Below are positions 44,473 through 52,115 of a DNA stretch of 64,000 nt, piece by piece. Under the pieces are notes generated by a model. That model worked only from the letters and a program-made list of their open reading frames with translations. It had not been told where the DNA came from and ran no database searches. Origin of the DNA: JBAZTO01 sp041661865. GTDB taxonomy: Bacteria; Planctomycetota; Phycisphaerae; SM23-33. The DNA lies in contig JBAZTO010000013.1 in assembly GCA_041661865.1 (NCBI GenBank), forward strand, positions 1 through 64,000, read 5' to 3'. The first letter of the stretch is position 1. Each line of letters begins with the position of its first letter. The translations under genes were made by a program, and so were the position numbers.

Positions 44473-45640
44473 TCGTCTTTTGTGCCTTCCGCGCCCAGCG
44501 GAACTTGGCCGAACTGCTGCGCGGATTGTCCCGCACCTCTTCGCTCGTCGGGACGATCACGTGCTCGCTGATGGCCGAGTAAGTCCCGTCGGCCAGCCCG
44601 TCGCGGAAGGCGTGCTTGACCAGCCGGTCCTCGCCGCTGTGGAAGCTGATGATCCCGACCCGCCCGCCGGCGTGCAGGCAGTGCGGCGCTATCCGCAGCA
44701 GCGCCCGCAGGCTGCCCAGTTCGTCGTTGACCAGGATTCGCAGGGCCTGGAAGGTCTTGGCCGCCGGGTGCAGGCCGCCAGGCACTTCCCACGGCCGATG
44801 CCGCGCCCGCGGCGAAATGCCCTTGGCGTTCATCACCAGCCGCGTCAACTCCGCGGTCGTTGCAATGGGCCCAACGGTCCGCTGACGGACGATCCACTGG
44901 GCGATCTTGGCATGGTCGGCCTCGTCGGAAAACTCCCACAGGGCCTTGGAAAGCTCCTCCTCGCTCAGGGTCGCCAGCAGGTCGGCGCCGGTCTGCCCCA
45001 GCCGCTTGTCCATCCGCATGTCCAGCGGGCCCTCGTGCTTGTAGCTGATGCCTCGCGTCGGGTCGTCCACCTGCATGCTCGAAACGCCCAGGTCGGCGAA
45101 GATCACGTCGTAGCCGTCGAGCCCCTCGGCGGTCAAAACATTGCCGATGCCCGCAAAGTTCATGTGGTGCGCGCTGACCAGCGAGGAATCGCGAGTTGCG
45201 AACTGCGAATCGCGAATTGATGCGTCCGCCGGTTCGTGGCCCTCCTCGCCCTGAGACGAACCCAGCGAGGCGGCCAGCGTCAACAGGCGCTTGTGCGTCG
45301 CGCGCAGCGTGGCCTCGTCGTGGTCGAACCCCACCAGGAGCCCGCCGGGGCTGATGCGTTTGAGGAAGCCCGACGCGTGCCCGCCGTAGCCCAGCGTGCA
45401 GTCGGCTACGATCTCGCCGGGGCGCGGAGCCAGACACTTCATCACCTCGTTGAACAGCACCGAGACATGCGTTCCCGCCGGCGTCCTGCCGCGGGCGCGG
45501 ATGTGCGCGTGCATGCCCGGGTCGCCTTTGAGTTCCTTGTATCGCTCCTGGAACTTCCGCGGGTGCGTGCCGCGATAGCGTTTGCGTCGCGGCGGCTTGC
45601 CGCCCGGAGTCCCTTCGCCATCATTCATGTCAGCCGTCAT
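44423..45640 (-). CDS. rsmH: 16S rRNA (cytosine1402-N4)-methyltransferase RsmH
   Basis: RsmH methylates C1402 of 16S rRNA with SAM. The 405-residue protein has HVSVLFNEVMKCLAPRPGEI, CTLGYGGHASGFLKRI (SAM loop), FDHDEATLRA, YDVIFADLGVSSMQVDDPTR, GPLDMRMD, and C-terminal KTFQALRILVNDELGSL and GGRVGIISFHSGEDRLVKHA. It is about 90 residues longer than E. coli RsmH. A basic N-terminal extension (about 1-55), an insert at about 126-153 and a Thr/Glu tail (about 388-405) account for this. The insert and tail are encoded by repeat-like DNA. The gene is not in a dcw cell-division cluster; its neighbours are uvrB and a DUF456 gene. Confidence 0.94.
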   Translation of the reverse strand: MTADMNDGEGTPGGKPPRRKRYRGTHPRKFQERYKELKGDPGMHAHIRARGRTPAGTHVSVLFNEVMKCLAPRPGEIVADCTLGYGGHASGFLKRISPGGLLVGFDHDEATLRATHKRLLTLAASLGSSQGEEGHEPADASIRDSQFATRDSSLVSAHHMNFAGIGNVLTAEGLDGYDVIFADLGVSSMQVDDPTRGISYKHEGPLDMRMDKRLGQTGADLLATLSEEELSKALWEFSDEADHAKIAQWIVRQRTVGPIATTAELTRLVMNAKGISPRARHRPWEVPGGLHPAAKTFQALRILVNDELGSLRALLRIAPHCLHAGGRVGIISFHSGEDRLVKHAFRDGLADGTYSAISEHVIVPTSEEVRDNPRSSSAKFRWARKAQKTTTEATEVTEAAEETRE

Positions 45641-45696
45641 TCAGCGTCCTTGAGCAGTAATTACAGAGGCCCGGGGAGTCCTTCACAACTAATTTT

Positions 45697-45774
45697 GTTG
45701 GTGCCACGGTCAAGCGTTGTTTGCTTGGCCGTGCGGACACCCCCAAGCACACGACGCTTGGGGGTGGCACCAAC
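45697..45774. repeat. GTTGGTGCCAC...GTGGCACCAAC paired-hairpin repeat
   Basis: The outer 11-bp arms GTTGGTGCCAC and GTGGCACCAAC pair perfectly. Inside are an imperfect hairpin (ACGGTCAAGC...GCTTGGCCGT) and CACCCCCAAGC...GCTTGGGGGTG. It shares the GGTGCCAC/GTGGCACC ends with 26689-26797 and 48636-48744 but has different stems. It lies in the spacer between uvrB and rsmH (both minus strand), about 40 bp beyond the uvrB stop. Confidence 0.75.
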
Positions 45775-45814
45775 TCACAAGTTTTTTCTTGAAGGGCCAC
45801 AGGGCAGAGGCCAT

Positions 45815-47809
45815 TCACTTCCTGGCCTTCTCTACATCCTTGGCGGCCGCTGCCTTCAATTCCTTGATCCGGTCGCGCAGACGGGCGGCCTTCTCGAATT
45901 CCAGATTCTCCGCCGCTTCGAGCATCTCAGCCTCCATCTCGCTGATCAGCTCGGTCTGGTCCATCTCGTCCTGGCTGGCGTGGATGGCTGCCTGGGCGAC
46001 CTTGCGGGCCTTCATCTGGTCGGCCAGCGCGGAGCGGATGGCCTTGACGATGGTCTGCGGCGTGATGCCGTGTTCCTCGTTGTAGGCCAGTTGGATCTTG
46101 CGGCGACGATCGGTCTCGCTGATGGCAAACTGCATCGCGTCGGTGACCCTATCGGCGTAGAGCAGCACCTGGGCGTTGACGTTGCGGGCGCATCGGCCGA
46201 TGGTCTGAATCAGGCTGGTCGCCGAGCGGAGGAAACCCTCCTTGTCGGCGTCGAGGATCGCCACCAGCGAAACTTCCGGCAGGTCCAGGCCTTCGCGCAG
46301 CAGGTTGATGCCCACCAGCACGTCGAAGTGCCCCTCGCGCAGCTCCTTGAGAATGTCCACGCGATCCAGCGTGTCCACTTCGCTGTGGAGGTAGCGGCAG
46401 CGGTAGCCCTCGCCGCGGATGTATTCGGAGAGGTCCTCGGCCAGGCGTTTGGTCAGCGTGGTAATCAGCGTTCGTTCGCCCGCGGCGACGCGCTTGCGAA
46501 TTTCCTCGACCAGGTCCATCACCTGCCCGCGGGCCGGACGCACCTCGATGGGCGGGTCCACCAGTCCCGTCGGGCGGATGATCTGCTCGACGACCTCGCC
46601 GCCGGCAAGTTCCAGTTCGTACGGCGCGGGGGTGGCCGAGACGAAGAGCACCTGCTTCCACATCTCGCGGAACTCCTCGAACTTCAGCGGGCGGTTGTCC
46701 ATCGCGCTGGGCAGGCGGAAGCCGTGCTCCACCAGCACTTCCTTGCGGCTGCGGTCGCCGTTGAACATCGCCCGGATCTGCGGGATCGTCGCGTGCGATT
46801 CGTCGATGATCAGCAGGAAATCCTCGCCGAAGTAGTCGATCAGCGTGTAGGGCCGCTGGCCCGGAGCCCGCCCGTCCAGGTGCCGCGAGTAGTTCTCGAT
46901 GCCCGGGCAGAAGCCCACTTCCTGGAGCATCTCCAGGTCGTACCGCGTGCGGGCCGCAAGCCGCTGGGCCTCCAGCAGCTTGCCGTGGTTCTTGAAGTAG
47001 ATCAGCCGCATTTCCAGTTCGTGCTTGACCCCGGCCACCGCGCGCTCGATGGCGTCTTCCGGCGCGACGTAATGCACCGCCGGGAAGATAAAGGCCTGGC
47101 TGGCCGAACTGAGCACCTGCCCCGTGGTGGGGTTGACCAGATGGATGGCGTCGATCTGGTCGCCGAACATTTCCACCTGGTAGCCGAACTGCTCGTAGGC
47201 GGGGTAGATTTCCACCGTGTCGCCGCGGACGCGGAAGCTGCCCCGCTTGAAGTTGACGTCGTTGCGGTCGTACTGGATGTTGACCAGGCTGCGGAGCATC
47301 TCGTCGCGGTCGATGGTCTCGCCCACGCGCAGGGGCACGACCATGTGCTTGTATTCCTCGGGGCTGCCCAGGCCGAAAATGCACGAGACCGAGGCCACGA
47401 TGATGGCATCGCGCCGGCTGGCCAGGCTGGTGGTCGCCGAGAGGCGCAAGCGCTCGAGGTCTTCGTTCCGCGAGGAGTCTTTCTCGATGTAGATGTCGCG
47501 GGCGGGAATGTACGCCTCGGGCTGGTAGTAGTCGTAATAGCTGACGAAATACTCCACCGCGTTGTCGGGAAAAAGCTCCTTGAACTCCTCGTAGAGCTGG
47601 GCGGCGAGAGTCTTGTTGTGGCTGATGACCAGCGTGGGCTTGTTCATCCGCTCGATGAGGTGGGCCATCGTGAAGGTCTTGCCGCTTCCGGTCACGCCCA
47701 GCAGGACATTGAAGTTCTGCCCCTGTCGAAAGTTGCCGACCAGGCGGTCGATGGCCGCCGGCTGGTCCCCCTGCGGGCGCATATCGGAAACAACTTTTAG
47801 ATCAGGCAT
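45815..47809 (-). CDS. uvrB: Excinuclease ABC subunit UvrB
   Basis: UvrB is the helicase-like damage-verification subunit of nucleotide excision repair. The 664-residue protein has Walker A GVTGSGKTFTMAHLI, LVISHNKTLAAQL, and the beta-hairpin YVSYYDYYQPEAYIP-type segment (FVSYYDYYQPEAYIPARD). LLIIDESHATIPQI (DESH box), REGLDLPEVSLVAILDADK and the C-terminal UVR motif NLEFEKAARLRDRIKEL follow. A minus-strand TATAAT near 47842 may be its -10. True UvrC and UvrA genes are not in the window; a degenerate UvrC-like gene is at 7.5-8.7 kb. Confidence 0.97.
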   Translation of the reverse strand: MPDLKVVSDMRPQGDQPAAIDRLVGNFRQGQNFNVLLGVTGSGKTFTMAHLIERMNKPTLVISHNKTLAAQLYEEFKELFPDNAVEYFVSYYDYYQPEAYIPARDIYIEKDSSRNEDLERLRLSATTSLASRRDAIIVASVSCIFGLGSPEEYKHMVVPLRVGETIDRDEMLRSLVNIQYDRNDVNFKRGSFRVRGDTVEIYPAYEQFGYQVEMFGDQIDAIHLVNPTTGQVLSSASQAFIFPAVHYVAPEDAIERAVAGVKHELEMRLIYFKNHGKLLEAQRLAARTRYDLEMLQEVGFCPGIENYSRHLDGRAPGQRPYTLIDYFGEDFLLIIDESHATIPQIRAMFNGDRSRKEVLVEHGFRLPSAMDNRPLKFEEFREMWKQVLFVSATPAPYELELAGGEVVEQIIRPTGLVDPPIEVRPARGQVMDLVEEIRKRVAAGERTLITTLTKRLAEDLSEYIRGEGYRCRYLHSEVDTLDRVDILKELREGHFDVLVGINLLREGLDLPEVSLVAILDADKEGFLRSATSLIQTIGRCARNVNAQVLLYADRVTDAMQFAISETDRRRKIQLAYNEEHGITPQTIVKAIRSALADQMKARKVAQAAIHASQDEMDQTELISEMEAEMLEAAENLEFEKAARLRDRIKELKAAAAKDVEKARK

Positions 47810-47906
47810 AGGGTGCTCACGGGCTGCTCGTCAGGCCGGTCATTATAACTCCGGGGAGCGTCTTGCGGGAGTCTTATGTTGGCCGGGTAGGCGGCTCTAA
47901 GGGACT

Positions 47907-47980
47907 CTAACAAAACGTAGCATGGGCATCTTGCCCATGAGTATCACGGGCGTCCCGCCCGTGCTACGACGTTTTGTTAG
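47907..47980. repeat. GTAGCA-type paired-hairpin repeat
   Basis: The 74-bp element is an inverted repeat with outer arms CTAACAAAACGTAGCA and TGCTACGACGTTTTGTTAG. Two internal hairpins are CATGGGCATCTTGCCCATG and CACGGGCGTCCCGCCCGTG. It begins five bases beyond the stop codon of the ferritin-like gene (minus strand). Its open frame encodes a peptide starting MGILPMSITGVPPV, which is a by-product of the repeat, not a gene. Confidence 0.8.
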
Positions 47981-47985
47981 ACCTT

Positions 47986-48522
47986 TTAGGCAGGAAACTG
48001 GCCCAGGACACGGCGCTGGTCGATGGACTTGCCCGCCCTGGGTTCGTACATCTGCGCCAATTGGCCCCCCAGCAAGAGCAGGTGCCCCAGTTCCTCCTGG
48101 ATGACCCTGTCGACAATCTTGCGATCGGCGGCCTTGTCGATGGACTGCTTGAGCATCGTGAAGAACGTAATGGTGTCCCGCTCGAACTCCATGGCATGCC
48201 GCAGCAGCCGCTGCTGGTCGAACTTGCCGGTAAACCGCTTTTCCAGGAGCGACCGGATGTCACAGAGCATCACGGCCATCACCGTCGCCATGGCCGAATC
48301 GGCTTTCCGGGAGCGCACAACCCGGGTGGCTCGAGCGGTGTGTTCCCGCACGGCGGAGAAGACCTCCAGGTGTTCGTCTTCCATCTCGGCCAGCTCAGTC
48401 CACTGGCGGCGAAGCTGGGGGCTGCGGCAGGAGGCAGCGGCGCGACGGAAGAATGCGCCGGCCTCTTTCTCGATCTGCTCGGCCGTCTCAAGAACCTCGT
48501 CAATATCAAAGCGGACGCCCAT
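47986..48522 (-). CDS. Ferritin-like diiron protein (rubrerythrin-related)
   Basis: This 178-residue all-helical protein carries two diiron half-sites. One is EQIEKEAGAFFRRAA with EMEDEHLEVF (E...ExxH); the other is AMEFERDTITFF with VIQEELGHLLLL (E...ExxH). This is the four-helix-bundle ferritin/rubrerythrin pattern without the rubredoxin domain. Such proteins act in peroxide or oxygen defence or iron handling. It is a single gene with GGAAGGA upstream of the ATG, and its 3' end is followed closely by a hairpin repeat. Confidence 0.83.
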   Translation of the reverse strand: MGVRFDIDEVLETAEQIEKEAGAFFRRAAASCRSPQLRRQWTELAEMEDEHLEVFSAVREHTARATRVVRSRKADSAMATVMAVMLCDIRSLLEKRFTGKFDQQRLLRHAMEFERDTITFFTMLKQSIDKAADRKIVDRVIQEELGHLLLLGGQLAQMYEPRAGKSIDQRRVLGQFPA

Positions 48523-48635
48523 GAGTCCCAGTCCTTCCGGTTAGAACCCTCTTGCCCAGCCCTGCCTATTGTACGCATGCCGAGAACGGATCGCCGCACG
48601 ATTCCAGCCCGGCGGCGGGATGCGACTGCCTGTCG

Positions 48636-48744
48636 CCCTGTCACATCTGATCTGGTAGGTGCCACGGCTGCGTCGTGTGCAGCCGTGCATGGCGTCGACA
48701 CTGCTGCAAACACCGCAGCAGTGGCACCCGATCCATCGTTTGAC
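48636..48744. repeat. 109-bp paired-hairpin repeat, copy 2 (inverted relative to copy 1)
   Basis: This is the second copy of the element at 26689-26797, in opposite orientation, with eight substitutions and no length change. The stems CACTGCTGC/GCAGCAGTG and CACGGCTGC/GCAGCCGTG are unchanged. Four of the eight changes fall in the linker between the stems and in one loop. The right end lies 13 bp from the smpB stop codon. Confidence 0.8.
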
Positions 48745-48757
48745 AAGCGACAGAGCA

Positions 48758-49243
48758 CTAGTCGCGACGGCGGCGTTGGACCGCGCGGGCCATGTCGCGT
48801 TTCTGCTCCCGGTCCCTGATCGATGCCCGCTTGTCGTATTGCCGCTTGCCGACGGCGATGCCCAGTTCGCACTTAGCCCAGCCTCGCTTGAAGTACACCG
48901 CCAGCGGCACCAGCGTCTTGCCCTTCTGTGCGACGTGGGAGGCCAGCGCCTCGATCTGCCGCCGGTGCAGCAGGAGCTTCCGCTGCCGCGTCGGGTCGTG
49001 CTGCGCCGCCGGGCCTGCCTGCGGATAAATCGCGATATTCGCCCCGATCAGCACCACCTCGCCGTTGCGGACGCGGGCGTGGGCCTCGTCGATCTTGGCC
49101 TGGCCGGCGCGGAGCGATTTCACCTCGGTGCCCACCAGCTCAACGCCGCACTCGACGACCTCGAGGATCTCGTAGTCGTGGCGCGCCTTGCGGTTGACGA
49201 TCCGCGGGGACTTCGCTCCCTGCTGTTCCGCCTTCTTGGCCAT
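48758..49243 (-). CDS. smpB: SsrA-binding protein SmpB
   Basis: SmpB binds tmRNA and brings it to stalled ribosomes. The 161-residue protein has RIVNRKARHDYEILEVVECG, ELVGTEVKSLRAGQAKIDEA and GANIAIYPQAG. PTRQRKLLLHRRQIEAL, LVPLAVYFKRGWAKCELGIA and the basic C-terminal tail GKRQYDKRASIRDREQKRDM follow. The ATG at 49241-49243 is used; codons upstream to 49360 show no family similarity. No tmRNA gene was recognised nearby. It is divergent from mutL. Confidence 0.96.
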   Translation of the reverse strand: MAKKAEQQGAKSPRIVNRKARHDYEILEVVECGVELVGTEVKSLRAGQAKIDEAHARVRNGEVVLIGANIAIYPQAGPAAQHDPTRQRKLLLHRRQIEALASHVAQKGKTLVPLAVYFKRGWAKCELGIAVGKRQYDKRASIRDREQKRDMARAVQRRRRD

Positions 49244-49389
49244 GGGTGTATGGTGCAGTAAAACCGTCCCAAAAGCAACGCTCCAGCCAGGCGGCGGGCC
49301 CGGCGGCGCGGAATAGCCGCCGCCGCGCGTGCAAGTTGGGACCGCGGTGCTTACAATCATAGGGCCTTGAACGACTGGAGCCTTCCGCG

Positions 49390-51270
49390 ATGGGCCTGAT
49401 TCACAAGCTGCCGCTGCACCTGGTCAACAAGATCGCCGCCGGCGAGGTGATCGAACGCCCCGCCAGCATCGTCAAGGAACTGGTCGAGAACGCCCTGGAC
49501 GCCGGGGCTGCGCGGATCGACGTAGCCGTGGAGGACGGCGGGCGGAAAGGGGTGGCCGTGACCGACAACGGCTGCGGCATGGCCGAGGCGGACCTGGCCC
49601 TGGCCTTCGCGCCGCACGCCACCAGCAAGATCACCGCCGAGGACGACCTCTACAGCATCGAGACGATGGGCTTCCGCGGCGAGGCGCTGGCCTCCATCGC
49701 GTCGATCTCCCATGCCCACATTCGCACCTGCCCCCGCGCGGCGGAGGGCGAAGGCGTCGTCGCCTCGTCGGGCGGCTTTGAGATCGAGGCCTCGGGCGAG
49801 ACCGTCGGCCAGGTCAGGCCCTGCGCGTGCGCGCCGGGCACGACCATCTCCGTCCGTGACCTGTTCTTCAACACCCCGGCGCGGCGGAAGTTCCTCAAGG
49901 CCGCCGGCACGGAACTGGGCCACGTCAGCGAGACCTTGGCGCGGCTGGCCCTGCCCCATCCGCAGGTGGCCTTCACCCTGACCCACAACGGGCGCGGCGT
50001 GCTCAACCTGCCCGCCGCCTCCTCGACGCTCCAGCGGATCGCCGACCTGTTCGGGCCGGATGTCTCGGAGGGGCTGCTGGCCATCGCCGGCCGAAATGGC
50101 CCGGTCAGCGTCGCCGGGCTGATCGCCCCGCCCTCCGCCGCACGCGCGACGGCCAAGTGGCAATACTTCTTCCTCAACGGACGCTACATCCGCGACCGCC
50201 TGTTGGGGCACGCCCTTCGCGAGGCCTACCGCGGACTGGTGGACCCCAATCGCTCGCCGGCGGCGTTCATCTTTCTCAAGGTGCCCGCAGCCGACGTGGA
50301 CGTCAACGTCCACCCCACCAAGATCGAGGTCCGCTTCCGCGACGGCCAGCTCGTCTACGGCGAACTGCTGGCCTCGCTGCGATCGACGCTCAATCGCGCG
50401 AATCTCTCAGCCCCCGTTTCGCTGGACTCGGCCTCCCAGTCGGCTGTCGCCTCGCCGGACTTGCCGCCGCCGTCACCCGCAGCCGAGGATCGCCGCGCCT
50501 CCATTCGCCAGGCGTTGGCGGACTTCTTCAAGTCCTCATCCTCGCCCCAGCCGCATCTGGGCTTCCCCGCGCCGCAGCGGCCGCCCGTCACCACCGCTCC
50601 TCAAATGCCGCACCAAGGTGACATGTCTGCCCAGCCGCCTGCGGTTTCCCGGCCTGGGCCTTCGCACCTTGCGGATCCTGCGGCGCCCGCGGGCAGCGGC
50701 GCAGCCACCATGCAGGTCCACAACGCCTACATCGTCGCCCCCTGCGAGGACGGCCTGGTCATCATCGACCAGCACGCCCTGCACGAGCGGATGATCTACA
50801 ACGACCTCCGCCGCCGCCTCAGCACGGGCAAGCTCGCCGGGCAGCGTCTGCTCATCCCCCAGCCCCTGGGCGTGACAGCCGCACAGGCCGACCTGCTGGC
50901 GCGCTTTGCCGAGCTGCTGGCGACCTTGGGCATCGAGGTGGCAGCCTTCGGCCCCGGCACCGTGGCGATTCAGCAGTTCCCCTCGCTGCTGGCCGGCCGC
51001 GGGGTGGCCGCCGCCGAGTTCATGCGCGAACTGCTGGACAAGCTGGCCGAGGACGAGAACACCGACTCCGAGCGGCTGCTGGCCGACGTGTTGGAGATGC
51101 TGGCGTGCAAGGCTGCCGTCAAGGCCGGCCAGGCCCTGACCGCCGTCGAGATCGACGCCCTGCTGGCCCGCCGCGAGGAATGCGAAAAGGGCTCAGCCTG
51201 CCCCCACGGCCGACCCACCACGCTGAAGTTGACCCTCCGCGAACTGGAAAAACAGTTCAAGCGAACGTGA
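49390..51270 (+). CDS. mutL: DNA mismatch repair protein MutL
   Basis: The 626-residue protein has the GHKL ATPase motifs ELVENALDAGAARI, VTDNGCGMAEADL and GFRGEALASIASISHA, then DLFFNTPARRKFLK. VDVNVHPTKIEVRF follows. A Pro/Ser-rich linker (about 345-435) leads to the C-terminal domain. DQHALHERMIYN matches the endonuclease motif DQHA(X)2E(X)4E except that the last E is N. ACKAAVKAGQ and CPHGRPTTLKL are the other metal-site motifs. It is therefore of the MutH-independent class, with one altered residue. The ATG lies about 13 bases after an AGGGCC; the ribosome site is weak. smpB is divergent. Confidence 0.95.
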   Translation: MGLIHKLPLHLVNKIAAGEVIERPASIVKELVENALDAGAARIDVAVEDGGRKGVAVTDNGCGMAEADLALAFAPHATSKITAEDDLYSIETMGFRGEALASIASISHAHIRTCPRAAEGEGVVASSGGFEIEASGETVGQVRPCACAPGTTISVRDLFFNTPARRKFLKAAGTELGHVSETLARLALPHPQVAFTLTHNGRGVLNLPAASSTLQRIADLFGPDVSEGLLAIAGRNGPVSVAGLIAPPSAARATAKWQYFFLNGRYIRDRLLGHALREAYRGLVDPNRSPAAFIFLKVPAADVDVNVHPTKIEVRFRDGQLVYGELLASLRSTLNRANLSAPVSLDSASQSAVASPDLPPPSPAAEDRRASIRQALADFFKSSSSPQPHLGFPAPQRPPVTTAPQMPHQGDMSAQPPAVSRPGPSHLADPAAPAGSGAATMQVHNAYIVAPCEDGLVIIDQHALHERMIYNDLRRRLSTGKLAGQRLLIPQPLGVTAAQADLLARFAELLATLGIEVAAFGPGTVAIQQFPSLLAGRGVAAAEFMRELLDKLAEDENTDSERLLADVLEMLACKAAVKAGQALTAVEIDALLARREECEKGSACPHGRPTTLKLTLRELEKQFKRT

Positions 51271-51363
51271 CGGATGGACTCGAACGTCCACTCAATCGAC
51301 GCATGCTACCGCATGATGTCATAGAAGATATGCGGTCCTGTTGCATGCGAAACATGTGCAGGC

Positions 51364-51981
51364 CTACCTTCTCTTCAGGAGGGTAGCAAAGGCAAGAAAT
51401 CGCGTGTCACTTGTAGTGCCATAATCGCACTTGCGGATATCCACAATCTCAAACCTTCGCTCCGTTGCGGCTGCGATATCGGCAATCGACAGTCGTGGAT
51501 AGCCAAGCAGTTCCCTATCTTCTAGAGAATTCGGGTTGTCCGCGCTGCCGGAAATGTCGATCCACAATCCGCCCTTCGATAACGCCTCCGAAACACGTTG
51601 GGCGAAAACCTCGCGAGGAGCAGGCACACGAATCGAATGCAGGCAGCCTCGATCGACCACACATTGAAATGGATTGTTCCAATCGCGGGCTTCAAGGAAG
51701 TCCATGACACGGAATTTGACGGCAACGCCTACTTGCGCTGCTCTGGCAGTTGCCTGCAAGATAGCTGTCTCTGAGATATCAACGGCTTCGACCTCATAGC
51801 CGTACGCCGCCATCCAAATCGCATTTGTGCCAAGTCCGCAGCCGACGTCCAGAACTCTACTGCCAGGTCTTACGTGGCATTTCAGAAAACTGATCATCGC
51901 ATCCGACGGGATATTTTCTTCCCAGGGCGTATCACCGGCCCGAAAACGCGCATCCCAGTCTGATGTCCATTGATCAGCCAT
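51364..51981 (-). CDS. SAM-dependent methyltransferase (TPMT-like class I)
   Basis: This 205-residue class I methyltransferase starts with a TPMT-like lead (TSDWDARFRAGDTPWEENIP). The SAM-binding loop is VLDVGCGLGTNAIWMAAYGY, the acidic residue closing the second strand is in VEAVDIS, and VMDFLEAR and VVDRGCLHSI follow. The substrate is unknown; thiols, tellurite/selenite or thiocyanate are used by relatives. The ATG at 51979-51981 follows GAGGGG. The coding DNA is clearly less GC-rich than its neighbours (for example many AAA, ATA and TCT codons), so recent acquisition is plausible. Confidence 0.78.
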   Translation of the reverse strand: MADQWTSDWDARFRAGDTPWEENIPSDAMISFLKCHVRPGSRVLDVGCGLGTNAIWMAAYGYEVEAVDISETAILQATARAAQVGVAVKFRVMDFLEARDWNNPFQCVVDRGCLHSIRVPAPREVFAQRVSEALSKGGLWIDISGSADNPNSLEDRELLGYPRLSIADIAAATERRFEIVDIRKCDYGTTSDTRFLAFATLLKRR

Positions 51982-51990
51982 GCAACCCCT

Positions 51991-52064
51991 CAATCCTCTG
52001 CGTCCTCTGTAACCTCTGCGGCTGATTGCCCACTCGTGGTCGCAAACGCCGCGACCACGGCACC
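51991..52064. repeat. CTCTG repeat copy 3 plus GTGGTCGC hairpin
   Basis: CCTCTGCGTCCTCTGTAACC and CTCTGCGG (51994-52021) are units of the CAGAG/CTCTG repeat, starting 10 bp upstream of the methyltransferase ATG. They are followed by the hairpin GTGGTCGCAAACGCCGCGACCAC (52036-52058, described by its arms GTGGTCGC and GCGACCAC) and GGCACC. That end resembles half of a GGTGCCAC-type element. Confidence 0.55.
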
Positions 52065-52115
52065 CGCGCCTGCCGATTCACCAATCAACCGATTAACCCT
52101 CTGCGACCGTCCGGG

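Noticed and set aside
45236..47800. An 854-codon open frame antisense to uvrB and rsmH
   Set aside because: It spans two real genes and their repeat-bearing spacer, lacks any domain, and has the composition of a complementary-strand shadow.
47922..48104. Small open frame beginning MGILPMSITGVPPV
   Set aside because: It is encoded by the GTAGCA-type palindromic repeat and reflects the stem words, not a conserved protein.
48545..51363. tmRNA (ssrA) near smpB
   Set aside because: The spacers around smpB and mutL are too short or filled with repeats, and no tRNA-like ends or tag frame were seen.
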